Assembly: GCA_902531515.1 (NCBI GenBank)
Contig: CACAEJ010000002.1
Location: 124,001-188,000, forward strand
DNA from: an uncultured Pseudohongiella sp.
Lineage (GTDB): Bacteria > Pseudomonadota > Gammaproteobacteria > Pseudomonadales > Pseudohongiellaceae
DNA length: 64,000 nt
Direction: 5' to 3'
This document shows, one piece after another, positions 40,665-50,618 of the stretch. Position 1 is the stretch's first letter. The number at the start of each line of letters is the position of its first letter. A model generated the notes under the pieces. It was not told the origin of the DNA. It saw only the letters and a program-made list of their open reading frames with translations, and did no database searches. The translations under genes and the position numbers were made by a program.

Positions 40665-43103
40665 TCAGAATGTATTGGTTTTAAGTGATTTAGTGCTGTA
40701 GTCGTTACCAGCTAAGTGGTCAATAATCATATCCGTCGTGGTTGGCGCGGAATTAAACAAATGACCATCTAATGCATCAGTTATCGCACTTGCTAATGCT
40801 GCTGCCATCGCCCCTTGGGTAGGTTCACCGATACCTCTACCCCCGGTTGGGTTTTGAGGGTCAGGTATGTTGACGGCCTCTTGGGTCGTATCAACTGGAA
40901 CATCCATATTGGTAGGAGGCTTATTTTGATATAGTCCTGTGTTTGCAGGCAAACCATTTTGAGGGTCATAGACATGCCGTTCTAGATTTGTTAACCCAAC
41001 ACCCCAAACCATTCCGCCACGCATTGCATTCTCGAAATTTTTTGGATGTTGAACGGTACCGCAATCTGCAACCGCAGCATAATCCGTAATTTCGATTTTT
41101 CCAGTGTCCGTATCTAGCTCAATCTCACAGAAACCAACAATGTTTCCCGGAGGTTGTCCTTGTCCAGGTATGTTGTCTTTGGCAACACCTACCAAGCCCG
41201 TGCCCCTAACACCCTCTACTGCAAGTTGCGTTAGAGGGTTGATATCATCAGGGTACTCCGTGCCGTCATATTTACCACCCAGCTCGATGGCCCGTTGAGC
41301 TGCTTGTGCATAGGTCAAGCCAATTAAATTGTCATCAGACCTGAAAACGCGCTCTCCACCGATTTCGTAATCCTCGGGCGAACCACCAAGATCGGTGGCT
41401 GCGATTTCTTTCATTTTAGCAATTAGATCCTGTCCAGCTACCCAGTTTGTTCTTGCGTGAGTGAAGATGGTGTTACTGCCACCTTGACCAGAACTATGAG
41501 GTAGATGTCGGTCCGAACGTCCGCGATGAATCTCAGTTCGCTCCCAAGGCATTTTCATGACTTCGGCAGCAGTGCGGGCGTTAGATGCGTATGAGTAGGT
41601 TCCTAAATTACCTACTCCTGAATGTATCTGTAGCCTGCCGTCGGGCGTGATTCGCAATAAGCCATCGTAGCCTCGTCCGCCAGCGCCATGATAACCAATA
41701 CCAACACCTACTCCTCGCTTCTTACTTCCGCCAAGATTCCTCGTTTGTCTTTCTTTGGAATCCCAATCAAAAGCGCGACTGCCTTGGTCCAATGCCTCGG
41801 CAATGAAGGAGCTTGTGACCGGTCCTTGGCTGCCACCCTGATAGCCGTCACTGCGCAAACCGTTTAGTTTGCGAAATGCTACTCGGTCCATCCCGATCTG
41901 TTTGGCTATTTTGTCAGTCATTGGTGCAAGCACTGCTGCCATTTCATTTTGCCCTGGCCCACGCTGTGCGCCTCTGGGTGTCGTATTTGTGTATACAGAA
42001 ATTCCTCTATATCGCATTGCTCCGGGCTGAAGGCAGACAGTAGTATGCTGCGCAGAGGAGTTTCCACTGCCACCTCCTGTTGCACCGCCATCGTTGATGA
42101 TAGCTAGGTCGACTCCACAAACCTTTCCGTTCTCTCTTACTCCTATCTTTATCCAGCCTTGGATACCTGAGCGTGCTGACCCTATATAGAATTCTTGCTC
42201 TCGCGTAATTCGAAGTTGTACTGGTCTATTTAAAACTCGAGAGAAGTTCCCGGTGATTGCCATAAACGGATACGGGCCGATTTTGGATCCGAACCCTCCG
42301 CCTGTGGCTTCGTTGATAAATACTAAATCAGCAAGGTCAATGTTAAGCATTCGAGCTAGCCCAGCATTATTTGCACTCTGTGATTGTGAAGAGCCATGGA
42401 AAAAACATTTACCATTCTCCCAATAAGCCATGCAGGTTCGGGCCTCCAATGAATGGTGAGGATAACCGATTGTGACGAAAGGCTCTTCGATAATGGCAGT
42501 TGCTTCCGAAAAAGCAGCTTCAAGATCTCCAAATTCCCATTCAGTGGTGAACTCTCCATCCTCTGGGTTGCGTCCAGCTCTCATAGCGTCTATGGCAGAC
42601 TGAGGCCATTTAATATCTCTTATTTCTGCGCCAACTATCGGGGTTCCCTCTGGTCCTTCCTCTCTGGTGCGGACCAAGACATTACCTTCCGGATAAGCGT
42701 TTTTTCCACCTGGTGTCAAACTTTCAAGGGGGTCAGTAACAAAGTCCCGTCTCTCGAAATCAATTCTAATGCGGTCTATCGCTGACTCGGCTATCTCCTC
42801 AGATGTCGCGGCGACCGCTAAGATTGGCTGTCCGACATAGGTTACGTAATCGGATGCAAGTGCAGGATTTGCAGGGGGTGCGACTGGAGGCAGATCGTTC
42901 GCAGTAAAAACTCCGACGACTCCATCCATTCGGAGAGCCTCTGATGCATCGATACTCACAACGCGTCCGCTGGGAAGTGGACTTGTCAAAAGGCGGGCAA
43001 AAACCATCCCTTCGGCTTTGTAATCTTCTGCATATTTGATTTCACCTGTGACCTTACCCGGGACATCAGGGGGTACAAAATTCTTTCCTATATGTAAACT
43101 CAT
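40665..43103 (-). CDS. paoC: Aldehyde oxidoreductase molybdenum cofactor subunit (PaoC/YagR type)
   Basis: The ATG at 43103 overlaps the TGA of the Fe-S gene in an ATGA, giving 812 residues; the frame is open upstream to 43166, but those codons lie inside paoA. Xanthine-oxidase-family blocks are clear: N-terminal IGKNFVPPDVPGKVTGEIKY, Moco-binding ATGGGFGSKIG, RGPGQNEMAAVLAPMTD, GQGGSNTIFTH and the catalytic-Glu loop GRGIGEPTQGAMAAAL. The arginine-rich RGAQRGPGQ segment near the substrate channel resembles aromatic aldehyde oxidoreductases. It oxidises an aldehyde to the acid in the periplasm; the exact substrate is unknown. Confidence 0.9.
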   Translation of the reverse strand: MSLHIGKNFVPPDVPGKVTGEIKYAEDYKAEGMVFARLLTSPLPSGRVVSIDASEALRMDGVVGVFTANDLPPVAPPANPALASDYVTYVGQPILAVAATSEEIAESAIDRIRIDFERRDFVTDPLESLTPGGKNAYPEGNVLVRTREEGPEGTPIVGAEIRDIKWPQSAIDAMRAGRNPEDGEFTTEWEFGDLEAAFSEATAIIEEPFVTIGYPHHSLEARTCMAYWENGKCFFHGSSQSQSANNAGLARMLNIDLADLVFINEATGGGFGSKIGPYPFMAITGNFSRVLNRPVQLRITREQEFYIGSARSGIQGWIKIGVRENGKVCGVDLAIINDGGATGGGSGNSSAQHTTVCLQPGAMRYRGISVYTNTTPRGAQRGPGQNEMAAVLAPMTDKIAKQIGMDRVAFRKLNGLRSDGYQGGSQGPVTSSFIAEALDQGSRAFDWDSKERQTRNLGGSKKRGVGVGIGYHGAGGRGYDGLLRITPDGRLQIHSGVGNLGTYSYASNARTAAEVMKMPWERTEIHRGRSDRHLPHSSGQGGSNTIFTHARTNWVAGQDLIAKMKEIAATDLGGSPEDYEIGGERVFRSDDNLIGLTYAQAAQRAIELGGKYDGTEYPDDINPLTQLAVEGVRGTGLVGVAKDNIPGQGQPPGNIVGFCEIELDTDTGKIEITDYAAVADCGTVQHPKNFENAMRGGMVWGVGLTNLERHVYDPQNGLPANTGLYQNKPPTNMDVPVDTTQEAVNIPDPQNPTGGRGIGEPTQGAMAAALASAITDALDGHLFNSAPTTTDMIIDHLAGNDYSTKSLKTNTF

Positions 43104-43681
43104 GCTAATTGCCCCGAGGCGCGTAAAACGCCATTTATGTAATGTTCGTAGGCTCCGCAGCGGCACAGATTACCTGACAAAGCCGCGCGAACTTCTTCTC
43201 TATTTGGTCGAGGATTGCTATTTAGGAGGGCTACAGCAGACATCACCTGTCCTGGTGTACAGAACCCACACTGCGGTGAGTTCTCCTCTACAAAAGCTTG
43301 CTGAACAGCATGAAGCGTGCCGTCCGATGCCTTGACCCCTTCAATGGAGATTACGGTCTTGTCTTTAACGTTGTGAGTTAATACCGAGCAAGAGTAGCTG
43401 GGTACGCCGTCGATTAAAACCGTACATGCTCCGCATTCGCCTCGGTTGCAACCGATCTTCGTTCCGGTTAAATCAAGTTTATAGCGGAGTGTATATGCAA
43501 GGGTCTCAGCCGGCATTACATCTACGGGTCGATTGCGACCATTAATGTTTAGGTTTATGAGGCGTTCTGCTGAGCCTGCACCCCCTTGTGCCTGGGCTAG
43601 ATAAAGACCAGCACCAGTTGAGGCGGCAGCGCCAGAGAATATGACGCCTTTAATAAAACGTCTGCGAGTAAGTTTGTTCAC
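43100..43681 (-). CDS. paoA: Aldehyde oxidoreductase [2Fe-2S] subunit with Tat signal (PaoA/YagT type)
   Basis: The 193-residue product starts at GTG 43681 and opens with a Tat signal (TRRRFIKGVIFSGAAASTG). Two [2Fe-2S] centres follow: a plant-type one in GCNRGECGACTVLIDG (plus YSC), and an alpha-helical one in QCGFCTPGQVM with NLCRCGAYEH. This is the electron-transfer subunit of a three-subunit molybdenum hydroxylase, and its leader carries the whole complex to the periplasm. It is the first gene of the operon, overlapping paoC by 4 bases. Confidence 0.92.
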   Translation of the reverse strand: MNKLTRRRFIKGVIFSGAAASTGAGLYLAQAQGGAGSAERLINLNINGRNRPVDVMPAETLAYTLRYKLDLTGTKIGCNRGECGACTVLIDGVPSYSCSVLTHNVKDKTVISIEGVKASDGTLHAVQQAFVEENSPQCGFCTPGQVMSAVALLNSNPRPNREEVRAALSGNLCRCGAYEHYINGVLRASGQLA

Positions 43682-43983
43682 TGAATTAGTCCCGTTTTTG
43701 TTAAATAAAGTGCGCCGTATTCGTCGAGTAAATACGCCCGCGTTTTTATAAACATATCACCCGAATAACACTATTATTTTTAGATTGGAATTGCAACAGA
43801 TTAAAGATAGTGATGGGCCCTTAAGATGTTGAAATTCTTGGATTTCCGCAACCATAAAAATTCCAGTAACACACTGTCACAAAAGGCCTGGATTTCAGAT
43901 GCTAGAACTTCACTTTTCGATTGATGCTTTAAAACGCTTTCTTGATCTTCTAAAGGAAATTAAAGCTGTTTCTCGAAGAGTAA
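43682..43983. other. Intergenic region between uvrA stop and paoA start
   Basis: Besides the putative pao promoter at its left end, I see nothing convincing in these 302 bases. There is a 48-codon plus-strand frame from 43899 running into uvrA, with no ribosome-binding site; I do not call it a gene. No clear terminator for uvrA was found. Confidence 0.4.
43704..43732 (-). promoter_or_regulatory. Candidate sigma-70 promoter for the paoABC operon
   Basis: On the minus strand TTTACT (43732-43727) and TTTATT (43709-43704) are separated by exactly 17 bases, four of six matches each to -35 and -10 consensus. The -10 ends 22 bases before the GTG of paoA, giving a short leader. Read by eye only. Confidence 0.3.
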
Positions 43984-46815
43984 TTATGGCTTTTGAAGTG
44001 CTTTTTTTAGGTAGAATCCAGTGTGTGAGTTCTTGTTATTCGTAACTTTCTCTGGAGTTCCCGTCGCAATTATTTCGCCCCCGCCGCTGCCACCTTCGGG
44101 GCCCAGGTCAATTATCCAGTCGGCAGTTTTAATTACATCGAGGTTATGCTCAATAACCACGATTGTATTTCCTTGATCGCGAAGGTGATGCAATACAGAC
44201 AATAGTTGACGGATGTCTTGGAAGTGAAGTCCGGTAGTGGGTTCGTCAAGAATATAAAGGGTTCTTCCAGTATCTCTTTTTGAGAGCTCTCGAGAGAGTT
44301 TAACTCTTTGTGCTTCTCCACCAGATAAAGTGGTGGCAGCTTGTCCTAGTTTTATATATGACAGACCTACGTCAACGAGCGTCTGCAGTTTTCGCGAGAT
44401 AGACGGTATGGCGTCAAAAAATTCTCGTGCATCTTCTACGGTTAAATCTAAAACCTCACTAATTGATAAACCCTTGTACTTGACTTCAAGTGTTTCTCTG
44501 TTGTAGCGCTTACCTTTGCATATGTCGCAGGATACGTAAACGTCGGGTAGGAAGTGCATCTCAACTTTTATTACGCCGTCACCTTGACAGGCTTCGCACC
44601 TTCCGCCTTTAACATTAAAGCTAAAGCGACCTGGTTTATAACCGCGTGTCCGCGACTCTTGAGTGCCAGAAAACAACTCGCGGACTGGCGTAAAGATTCC
44701 TGTATAGGTTGCCGGATTTGAACGAGGAGTTCGACCAATTGGACTCTGATCTATGTCGACTACCTTATCTAAAAATTCAAGACCGGCAACGGACTCAAAT
44801 GGTCCCGGAGTGAGAGTTGACGCATTGTTTAGTTTTGTTGCAGCGATTGGATATAAAGTATGGTTTATCAGTGTCGATTTACCAGAGCCAGACACTCCAG
44901 TAACACATGTGAAAAGACCTATGGGTAATTGTAGATTTATATCCTTTAAATTATTACCTGTGACGCCATTTAAGCATAGAGACTTTTCCTTGTTGAAAGT
45001 AGTGCGCTTTTCGGGGATGAGTATTTTTTCTTCACCGCATAAGAACTTGCCGGTCAACGATTCTTTGCTTGCTTCAATTTTTTTAACACTGCCTTCCGCA
45101 ACTACCCGCCCTCCATGGACGCCGGCGCCTGGTCCTATGTCGATAACATGGTCTGCGCTTCGAATGGCCTCTTCATCATGCTCTACTACAATGACAGTGT
45201 TACCTAGGTCTCGCAAATGGAAAAGCGTATTCAGGAGGCGATCATTGTCTCTTTGGTGTAATCCAATCGAGGGTTCATCTAAGATATACATAACACCGAC
45301 GAGACCTGCTCCGATTTGGCTAGCTAGTCTAATTCTCTGAGCCTCGCCGCCAGATAGCGTATCCGCGCTACGGTTAAGCGTTAAATAATTTAACCCAACA
45401 TCTTCTAAAAATTTTAAGCGGTCCTGAAGTTCCTTAAGTACCTTTTCGGCAATTGTTGCCCTTTTACCTGAAAGCTGTAAATCGGAGACGTATCTTACTG
45501 CTTTTGTCACTGTCATTTCTGTGATTTGAGGTAGGCTAATTCCCTGAATGAAAACGAATCGAGCATCTTTTCTAAGTCGCGTGCCGTTGCAATTAGGGCA
45601 AGCTTGAGAACTCAGAAACCGAGACAAGTCTTCTCTGACCATACTTGACTCTGTCTCACGATAGCGTCGCTCCATGTTTGGTATGATTCCCTCAAAAGGC
45701 AGGTTTCGGGTGTAGGTGCTACCTTTGTCATTGATGTATTTAAAGCTAATTGGTTCATCGCCGCTTCCCTGTAAGATTATGTTGCGGTATTTCTTAGACA
45801 AATCTTTGAAAGGTATATCAAGCGCAAATCCATAGTGATTTGCAAGCGAACTCAACATCTGAAAGTACCAAATGTTTCGCCTATCCCAGCCTCTAATAGC
45901 TCCCTCTGCTAGTGAAAGGCTGTCATCAGTGATTAGTTTGGATTGGTCAAAAAATTGCTTTTGACCCAGCCCATCGCAGGTTGCACATGCTCCAGCAGGA
46001 CTGTTAAATGAGAACAATTTTGGTTCGAGCTCGGTGATACTGTGGCCACATTTTGAGCATGCAAACAGTGACGAAAACACCATTTCCTCATCATTTTGAT
46101 CATCAATCTTTGTAACAACGGCAATACCCTCCGCCATCTGAACAGCTGTCTCGAAACTTTCTGCAAGGCGCTGCTCAATGCCCTGTGCGACTTTCAATCG
46201 ATCTACAACCACATCAATTGAATGTTTCTTATTTTTTTCTAACTCCGGAGGATATTCAATTTCACAGAGAATGCCGTCAACCCGTGCTCGAATAAAACCG
46301 CTAGTTCTCAGCTCGTCGAACACATGTAAGTGCTCTCCTTTTCGTTCTCGCACAACTGGTGCCAGCACCATGATCCTTGTCCCATTGGAAAGAGTCATCA
46401 CTTTATCAACCATCTGGCTTATGGTTTGGGCTTCGAGCTTGATGTTGTGCTCAGGGCAAAATGGCTCTCCGACTCTAGCGAATAAAAGTCTGAGATAATC
46501 GTAAATTTCCGTAATTGTGCCTACGGTTGACCTTGGGTTGTGAGATGTAGATTTTTGCTCAATTGATATTGCTGGTGATAATCCTTCAATATGGTCAATA
46601 TCTGGTTTCTCCATCATTGAGAGAAACTGCCTAGCGTATGCCGATAATGATTCTACGTATCTGCGTTGGCCTTCAGCGTAAAGGGTATCAAAAGCCAGTG
46701 AAGACTTTCCGGACCCAGACAACCCCGTGATTACGACGAATTTGTCGCGAGGAATTGTGAGATTAATGTCCTTGAGATTATGCGTGCGTGCGCCGCGAAT
46801 AACTATTTGGTCCAT
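43984..46815 (-). CDS. uvrA: Excinuclease ABC subunit A
   Basis: The 943-residue product is full length for UvrA and has both ABC halves. The first has Walker [10 protein letters not shown] (residues about 31-39), the zinc module CSKCGHS...CATCDGLG near 250-280 and signature [16 protein letters not shown]. The second has Walker [10 protein letters not shown] near 637, the second zinc finger CEACQGDG...CDICKGKRY near 735-765, signature [16 protein letters not shown] and Walker [16 protein letters not shown]. It recognises bulky DNA lesions with UvrB. Divergent from ssb across 198 bases, as in E. coli, but I found no CTGT-N8-ACAG LexA box between them. Confidence 0.98.
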   Translation of the reverse strand: MDQIVIRGARTHNLKDINLTIPRDKFVVITGLSGSGKSSLAFDTLYAEGQRRYVESLSAYARQFLSMMEKPDIDHIEGLSPAISIEQKSTSHNPRSTVGTITEIYDYLRLLFARVGEPFCPEHNIKLEAQTISQMVDKVMTLSNGTRIMVLAPVVRERKGEHLHVFDELRTSGFIRARVDGILCEIEYPPELEKNKKHSIDVVVDRLKVAQGIEQRLAESFETAVQMAEGIAVVTKIDDQNDEEMVFSSLFACSKCGHSITELEPKLFSFNSPAGACATCDGLGQKQFFDQSKLITDDSLSLAEGAIRGWDRRNIWYFQMLSSLANHYGFALDIPFKDLSKKYRNIILQGSGDEPISFKYINDKGSTYTRNLPFEGIIPNMERRYRETESSMVREDLSRFLSSQACPNCNGTRLRKDARFVFIQGISLPQITEMTVTKAVRYVSDLQLSGKRATIAEKVLKELQDRLKFLEDVGLNYLTLNRSADTLSGGEAQRIRLASQIGAGLVGVMYILDEPSIGLHQRDNDRLLNTLFHLRDLGNTVIVVEHDEEAIRSADHVIDIGPGAGVHGGRVVAEGSVKKIEASKESLTGKFLCGEEKILIPEKRTTFNKEKSLCLNGVTGNNLKDINLQLPIGLFTCVTGVSGSGKSTLINHTLYPIAATKLNNASTLTPGPFESVAGLEFLDKVVDIDQSPIGRTPRSNPATYTGIFTPVRELFSGTQESRTRGYKPGRFSFNVKGGRCEACQGDGVIKVEMHFLPDVYVSCDICKGKRYNRETLEVKYKGLSISEVLDLTVEDAREFFDAIPSISRKLQTLVDVGLSYIKLGQAATTLSGGEAQRVKLSRELSKRDTGRTLYILDEPTTGLHFQDIRQLLSVLHHLRDQGNTIVVIEHNLDVIKTADWIIDLGPEGGSGGGEIIATGTPEKVTNNKNSHTGFYLKKALQKP

Positions 46816-47013
46816 GAACTGCTCAAATCAGGCGATAAAAACCCCCCATTATCTTCAATTCATGTAAGGCGAGTAAAGTCCTATGAATAATATGTTCTAA
46901 ATTAGTTCTGTTCTCTAATAATTTGAAAATCTAGTCATAGTTTTTTCCTAATTCTGATCTCTATAGTATAGACTAGACTCTCATCTGATTTTATTTGAAA
47001 CTTGGAGGGTGTC

Positions 47014-47484
47014 GTGGCGAGCAGAGGGGTTAATAAGGTAATTCTAGTTGGAAATGTGGGAAACGACCCTGAGGTCCGTTATATGCCAAACGGGAATGCA
47101 GTTGCTAATATTTCGGTTGCCACTAGTGATAGCTGGAAGGACAAAAATACAGGAGACCAACAAGAACGCACCGAGTGGCATCGAGTCGTATTTTTTAATC
47201 GTTTGGCAGAAATAGTCGAGCAATATGTAAAGAAAGGAACGAAACTTTATCTTGAAGGTCGATTACAGACTCGCTCTTATGAACAAGATGGTATTAAAAA
47301 GTACTCCACTGAGATCGTAGCTAATGAGATGCAAATGCTAGACAGTAGGGGTGCAGGGCCAAATCAAGAGTTTGGTGATCAACCGAACGCGCAGACAGTG
47401 TCATCTTCGCGGGATTCAGGTGAGGGCTCTGCCCAGCAGCCGGCTACAAATTTTGATAATTTCGATGATGATATACCTTTTTAG
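47014..47484 (+). CDS. ssb: Single-stranded DNA-binding protein
   Basis: The 156-residue product starts at GTG 47014 with GGAGGG 5 bases upstream; a TTG at 47002 lies inside that ribosome-binding region and is rejected. The OB fold reads [20 protein letters not shown], then [30 protein letters not shown] and [16 protein letters not shown] disordered Gln/Ser/Gly linker leads to the partner-binding tail DDDIPF, complete. It coats single-stranded DNA as a tetramer and recruits repair proteins. It leads a plus-strand cluster with the RmlD-like gene and moeA, though 197 bases separate it from the next gene. Confidence 0.97.
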   Translation: MASRGVNKVILVGNVGNDPEVRYMPNGNAVANISVATSDSWKDKNTGDQQERTEWHRVVFFNRLAEIVEQYVKKGTKLYLEGRLQTRSYEQDGIKKYSTEIVANEMQMLDSRGAGPNQEFGDQPNAQTVSSSRDSGEGSAQQPATNFDNFDDDIPF

Positions 47485-47681
47485 ATTCAGGTGAGGTTTA
47501 GTCCAAACCAAGCTAATTTATAAAGGCCGGTTGGACCTATTTTCAGAGAGGGTCGAGGCAGGAGTATTCTGTCTTTAGCGAAACTCAAAACAGCGCAAAC
47601 CGACGCGGGTCTTACGTAATCCTGAATCAAAAACGCGTTGATAAAGTTAGTTTTGTTCGGATGTTTAACCTCTCAGGGTAG

Positions 47682-48647
47682 GTGAATGCTTTGAAGCTCT
47701 TTATTGTTGGTGGCAATAGCCCTACAGCTACAGATCTTATTGCAATACTGAGAAAGCAAAAGATCCCTTACAAGGCCCCGCCAGATAAATACTTTAATCC
47801 GGACGAGGGTGTGGCCATAGCAAAGATGATTACTGACTATGGACCAACTCAACTTATCAATTTAGCAGACTTCATTTCCGGGAATCATGGTGCACTCAAA
47901 AGAGCAGAGACGTCTGAGGAGCGCTGCTATCATATTAACGCTCGTTTGCCTGTGGCTCTTGCGGAGATTACAAATCACTTAAACATTCCAATCTTCCATC
48001 TATCGAACGCCTATGTATTCGACGGCACAAAGAAATTGAGCTATAACGAGAATGATGAGACGAACCCTCAAGGAATCTATGGAATGGCTACACTTGAAGG
48101 TGAGCGAGCTATAAGGAGGCATCCTGATCATGTCATCATTAGACCTGGTTGGTTGTTTGGTAGAAAAAAGAGGGGGCTGATCAAATCGTGGATTCGAGTC
48201 GCAAAAAGGGATGGTGGGAGTGTAGCTGTTTCTCGCCGCAGGTTCAGCCCTACATACACTGGTGACTTAGCTGCTGCAATTCTTGCAATATCTAAACAAG
48301 TGGATTGTGATGCAAAAGTGTGGGGGACCTATCACTACTCGAGTTTAGAAACAAAAAGAGAGAAAGAATTTGTCGAACAAGTAATCAAATACGCAGCTAA
48401 TCATGATGCAAAAATCTATCAGTTACTGGACGAATTGTCAGTAAGCGAGCTTGAGGTGCGCGCGCCTGAAGTTTTAAACTCGACTTTATCTAGTAAAAAA
48501 GTTTTTGATACTTTCGGAATAAAACAGAAATCATGGCATGGTGAATTACAGAAAGTCATTAAGTTGTTGTATGAAGGACGTTCACGAGAAGAGGTTTCAA
48601 AGGCTGGGATTAAACCTCGTGAGACAAAAGATGCGGGGATTCTGTAA
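47682..48647 (+). CDS. RmlD-like sugar-nucleotide reductase homologue with altered active site
   Basis: The 321-residue product is a short-chain dehydrogenase of the dTDP-4-dehydrorhamnose reductase type: KLFIVGGNSPTATDL at 5-19, SNAYVFDGTKKLSYNENDETNPQGIYGMATLEGE at 108-141, and HVIIRPGWLFG. The NAD(P) loop lacks the GxxGxxG glycines. The catalytic Tyr133 is present, but YxxxK reads Tyr-Gly-Met-Ala-Thr137, and the STDYVFDG motif reads SNAYVFDG. Normal reductase chemistry is therefore unlikely. Start is GTG 47682 behind AGGGTAGG, and moeA begins 3 bases after its stop, so they are coupled. Confidence 0.75.
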   Translation: MNALKLFIVGGNSPTATDLIAILRKQKIPYKAPPDKYFNPDEGVAIAKMITDYGPTQLINLADFISGNHGALKRAETSEERCYHINARLPVALAEITNHLNIPIFHLSNAYVFDGTKKLSYNENDETNPQGIYGMATLEGERAIRRHPDHVIIRPGWLFGRKKRGLIKSWIRVAKRDGGSVAVSRRRFSPTYTGDLAAAILAISKQVDCDAKVWGTYHYSSLETKREKEFVEQVIKYAANHDAKIYQLLDELSVSELEVRAPEVLNSTLSSKKVFDTFGIKQKSWHGELQKVIKLLYEGRSREEVSKAGIKPRETKDAGIL

Positions 48648-48650
48648 AAA

Positions 48651-49862
48651 ATGGCCGGTTTAATACCTTTAGAGGAAGCTATTTCCACTCTATTCCAGTC
48701 CCTTCCAAAGGTAGAAGAGATAGAATCATCCCCTTTAGTAGAGTGTGCAGGCCGAGTTCTAGCTGAAGATTTCATTGCGCCTATGAGCGTGCCTCCTCAC
48801 ACGAACAGCGCCATGGATGGGTTTGCTCTCAGAAGTAAAGATCTTAAAATCTCAGCTGTTCTAAGTATCTCTCAGCGCATTATTGCAGGTAGTGTGGGAG
48901 CTATGCTACGCGAGGGTGAAGCAGCACGTATTTTTACCGGGGCACTGCTACCTGAGGGTGCTGATTGTGTCGTTATGCAGGAAAACTGTATTGTCTCCAG
49001 CAACAAAGTGGAGATTTTAGAGACTGTGAACTCTGGAGAAAACCTCCGCTTAGCTGGCGAAGATATAAAGTCAGGTTCAACCTTGCTTAAGTCGGGTGTT
49101 AGATTGACACCTCAAGATTTAGGACTTGTGGCCTCGGTTGGACAGTCTTGTTTAGACATAAAGCGTCGACTGCGCGTTGCTCTTCTTACTACCGGCAATG
49201 AACTAATTCAACCAGGGAAAGAACTAAAACCAGGACAAATTTACAATTCAAATTTTTACGCTTTGGCGGCATTACTAAAAGACATGGGGTGTGAAATAGT
49301 TCAATCTGGAATTGTTGCAGATAGTCTTGAAAAAACAAAAAACACCTTAGAGCAAGTAGCACCGAAGGTGGATTGCATAATTACAACTGGCGGGGTCTCT
49401 GTAGGTGAGGAGGATCACGTAAAGGATGCAGTAGAGGCAAACGGGCATCTTGATTTGTGGAAGCTGGCTATAAAGCCTGGTAAGCCCTTTGCTAGCGGTA
49501 AGATAAAGGGTAAACAGTTTTTTGGTTTACCTGGGAACCCGGTCTCTGCCTTTGTAACTTTTTTACTTCTAGTAAAGCCTTGTCTGCTATCAATGTTGGG
49601 GTCAAATAATGTGCTAGTAAAAGGACAGGCGGTAAAGGCTCTTTTTTCCTCAAGCTCTTTAAGTGAGAGGCAGGAGTACCTCCGGGTGAGTTTTCAATGT
49701 GATAAGAAAGGCGTACCCTACATTGAGCGTTGCGAAAACCAGAGTTCAGGTGTTGGGTCTTCGCTCGCGATAGCAGATGGATTAGCAGTGGTGCCACCTC
49801 ATCGAAAAGTAGTTCAAGGAGACTATCTTGAATATATTTCTTTTTCAGAGCTCTTACGGTAG
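48651..49862 (+). CDS. moeA: Molybdopterin molybdenumtransferase MoeA
   Basis: The 403-residue product is full length. It shows PPHTNSAMDGFALRSKD near 44-60, FTGALLPEGADCVVMQE near 95-111, the MPT-binding TTGNELIQPGKELKPGQIYNSN near 180-200, IITTGGVSVGEEDHVKD near 242-258 and FGLPGNPVSAFVTF near 286-299. It inserts molybdate into adenylylated molybdopterin in the cytoplasm, the last step of Moco synthesis needed by the SoxC and PaoC enzymes encoded here. Its start is 3 bases after the RmlD-like stop, and the lipoprotein gene follows after 6 bases. No other moa/mob genes are in the window. Confidence 0.95.
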   Translation: MAGLIPLEEAISTLFQSLPKVEEIESSPLVECAGRVLAEDFIAPMSVPPHTNSAMDGFALRSKDLKISAVLSISQRIIAGSVGAMLREGEAARIFTGALLPEGADCVVMQENCIVSSNKVEILETVNSGENLRLAGEDIKSGSTLLKSGVRLTPQDLGLVASVGQSCLDIKRRLRVALLTTGNELIQPGKELKPGQIYNSNFYALAALLKDMGCEIVQSGIVADSLEKTKNTLEQVAPKVDCIITTGGVSVGEEDHVKDAVEANGHLDLWKLAIKPGKPFASGKIKGKQFFGLPGNPVSAFVTFLLLVKPCLLSMLGSNNVLVKGQAVKALFSSSSLSERQEYLRVSFQCDKKGVPYIERCENQSSGVGSSLAIADGLAVVPPHRKVVQGDYLEYISFSELLR

Positions 49863-49868
49863 GGCTTG

Positions 49869-50600
49869 ATGAAAAAAGTAAACCTACTTTTCTTCTCGAG
49901 CCTTCTTTTTTTGGTAGCGTGTGAGTCACAAAAGGCTATCGATCCAGAGGATACGACTCCAACCTCTCCAATCATTGAAACACCAAAGATAAGACCAGCA
50001 GACGAACCAGTGGTAGTTATTCCCTCTCGGCCTAGCCAGAAGGAAAGATTTATCGCTAATACATTATTTGAGGGGCTGCAGGCATTAGATCAAGATAAAT
50101 TACTAACACCAGTAGACGATAATGCTTATTCGAGGTTTCAGCGGATTTTGGCTATCGACCCTTCGAATGAAATTGCACTTGAAGGGATTGAGCAAATTTT
50201 GTTGCGTTATATCGAACTCTCTGTAGAGGCTAGTCGGAGAGGACAATTTGATGATGCCGAGTCATTTCTCGAAAGAGCTGCTTTTGTCGATAAAGATCAT
50301 TCGGCACTTGCTGAGGCACAGGTGCTTTTGGAATCGGAAATAAACTCTGAGGATCTAATCTTTAATTTGGATAGTGAAGATTTTATGAATAGAACTGATG
50401 GGGCAGTGGCTCAATTAGAAAAGATAGCGCAGCAGGCGAGAGAGCATAGTGCATTTTTTCTGATTATTGCACCTAACGATAGCTTGGCACGTTGGATGTA
50501 CCTTCAAATGCGCAATGCAGTTGAAGGGTTTCGTTTGCGAGGTAATATAGAGTTGGCAAACCAAACAAGCATACGATTGCGGGTCCCCGCTGAACAGTGA
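49869..50600 (+). CDS. Putative lipoprotein with tetratricopeptide-like helices
   Basis: The 243-residue product has a lipoprotein leader (MKKVNLLFFSSLLFLVAC, lipobox LVAC), then a Pro/Thr-rich linker (DPEDTTPTSPIIETPKIRPADEP). A helical domain follows with TPR-like spacing (YSRFQRILAIDPSNEIALEGIEQILLRYIEL and RGQFDDAESFLERAAFVDKDHSALAEAQ). No Asp at +2 of the lipobox, so outer-membrane sorting is expected. The C-terminus contains FFLIIAPNDSLARWMYLQMRNAVEGFRLRG, an OmpA-unrelated segment typical of a family of unknown function in this clade. It starts 6 bases after moeA. I recognise no enzyme. Confidence 0.7.
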   Translation: MKKVNLLFFSSLLFLVACESQKAIDPEDTTPTSPIIETPKIRPADEPVVVIPSRPSQKERFIANTLFEGLQALDQDKLLTPVDDNAYSRFQRILAIDPSNEIALEGIEQILLRYIELSVEASRRGQFDDAESFLERAAFVDKDHSALAEAQVLLESEINSEDLIFNLDSEDFMNRTDGAVAQLEKIAQQAREHSAFFLIIAPNDSLARWMYLQMRNAVEGFRLRGNIELANQTSIRLRVPAEQ

Positions 50601-50618
50601 CAGGCGGAGCTAAATTAT

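Noticed and set aside
43899-44043. 48-codon plus-strand frame at the uvrA 3' end
   Set aside because: No ribosome-binding site, antisense overlap with uvrA and no recognisable sequence.
44753-45340. 195-codon plus-strand frame inside uvrA
   Set aside because: It is antisense to the highly conserved second Walker A region of uvrA, and its composition follows the uvrA codons.
46816-47013. LexA box between uvrA and ssb
   Set aside because: No CTGT-N8-ACAG match with acceptable arms was found on inspection.
47485-47681. Possible small RNA or tRNA between ssb and the RmlD-like gene
   Set aside because: No cloverleaf, terminator or promoter pair could be recognised.
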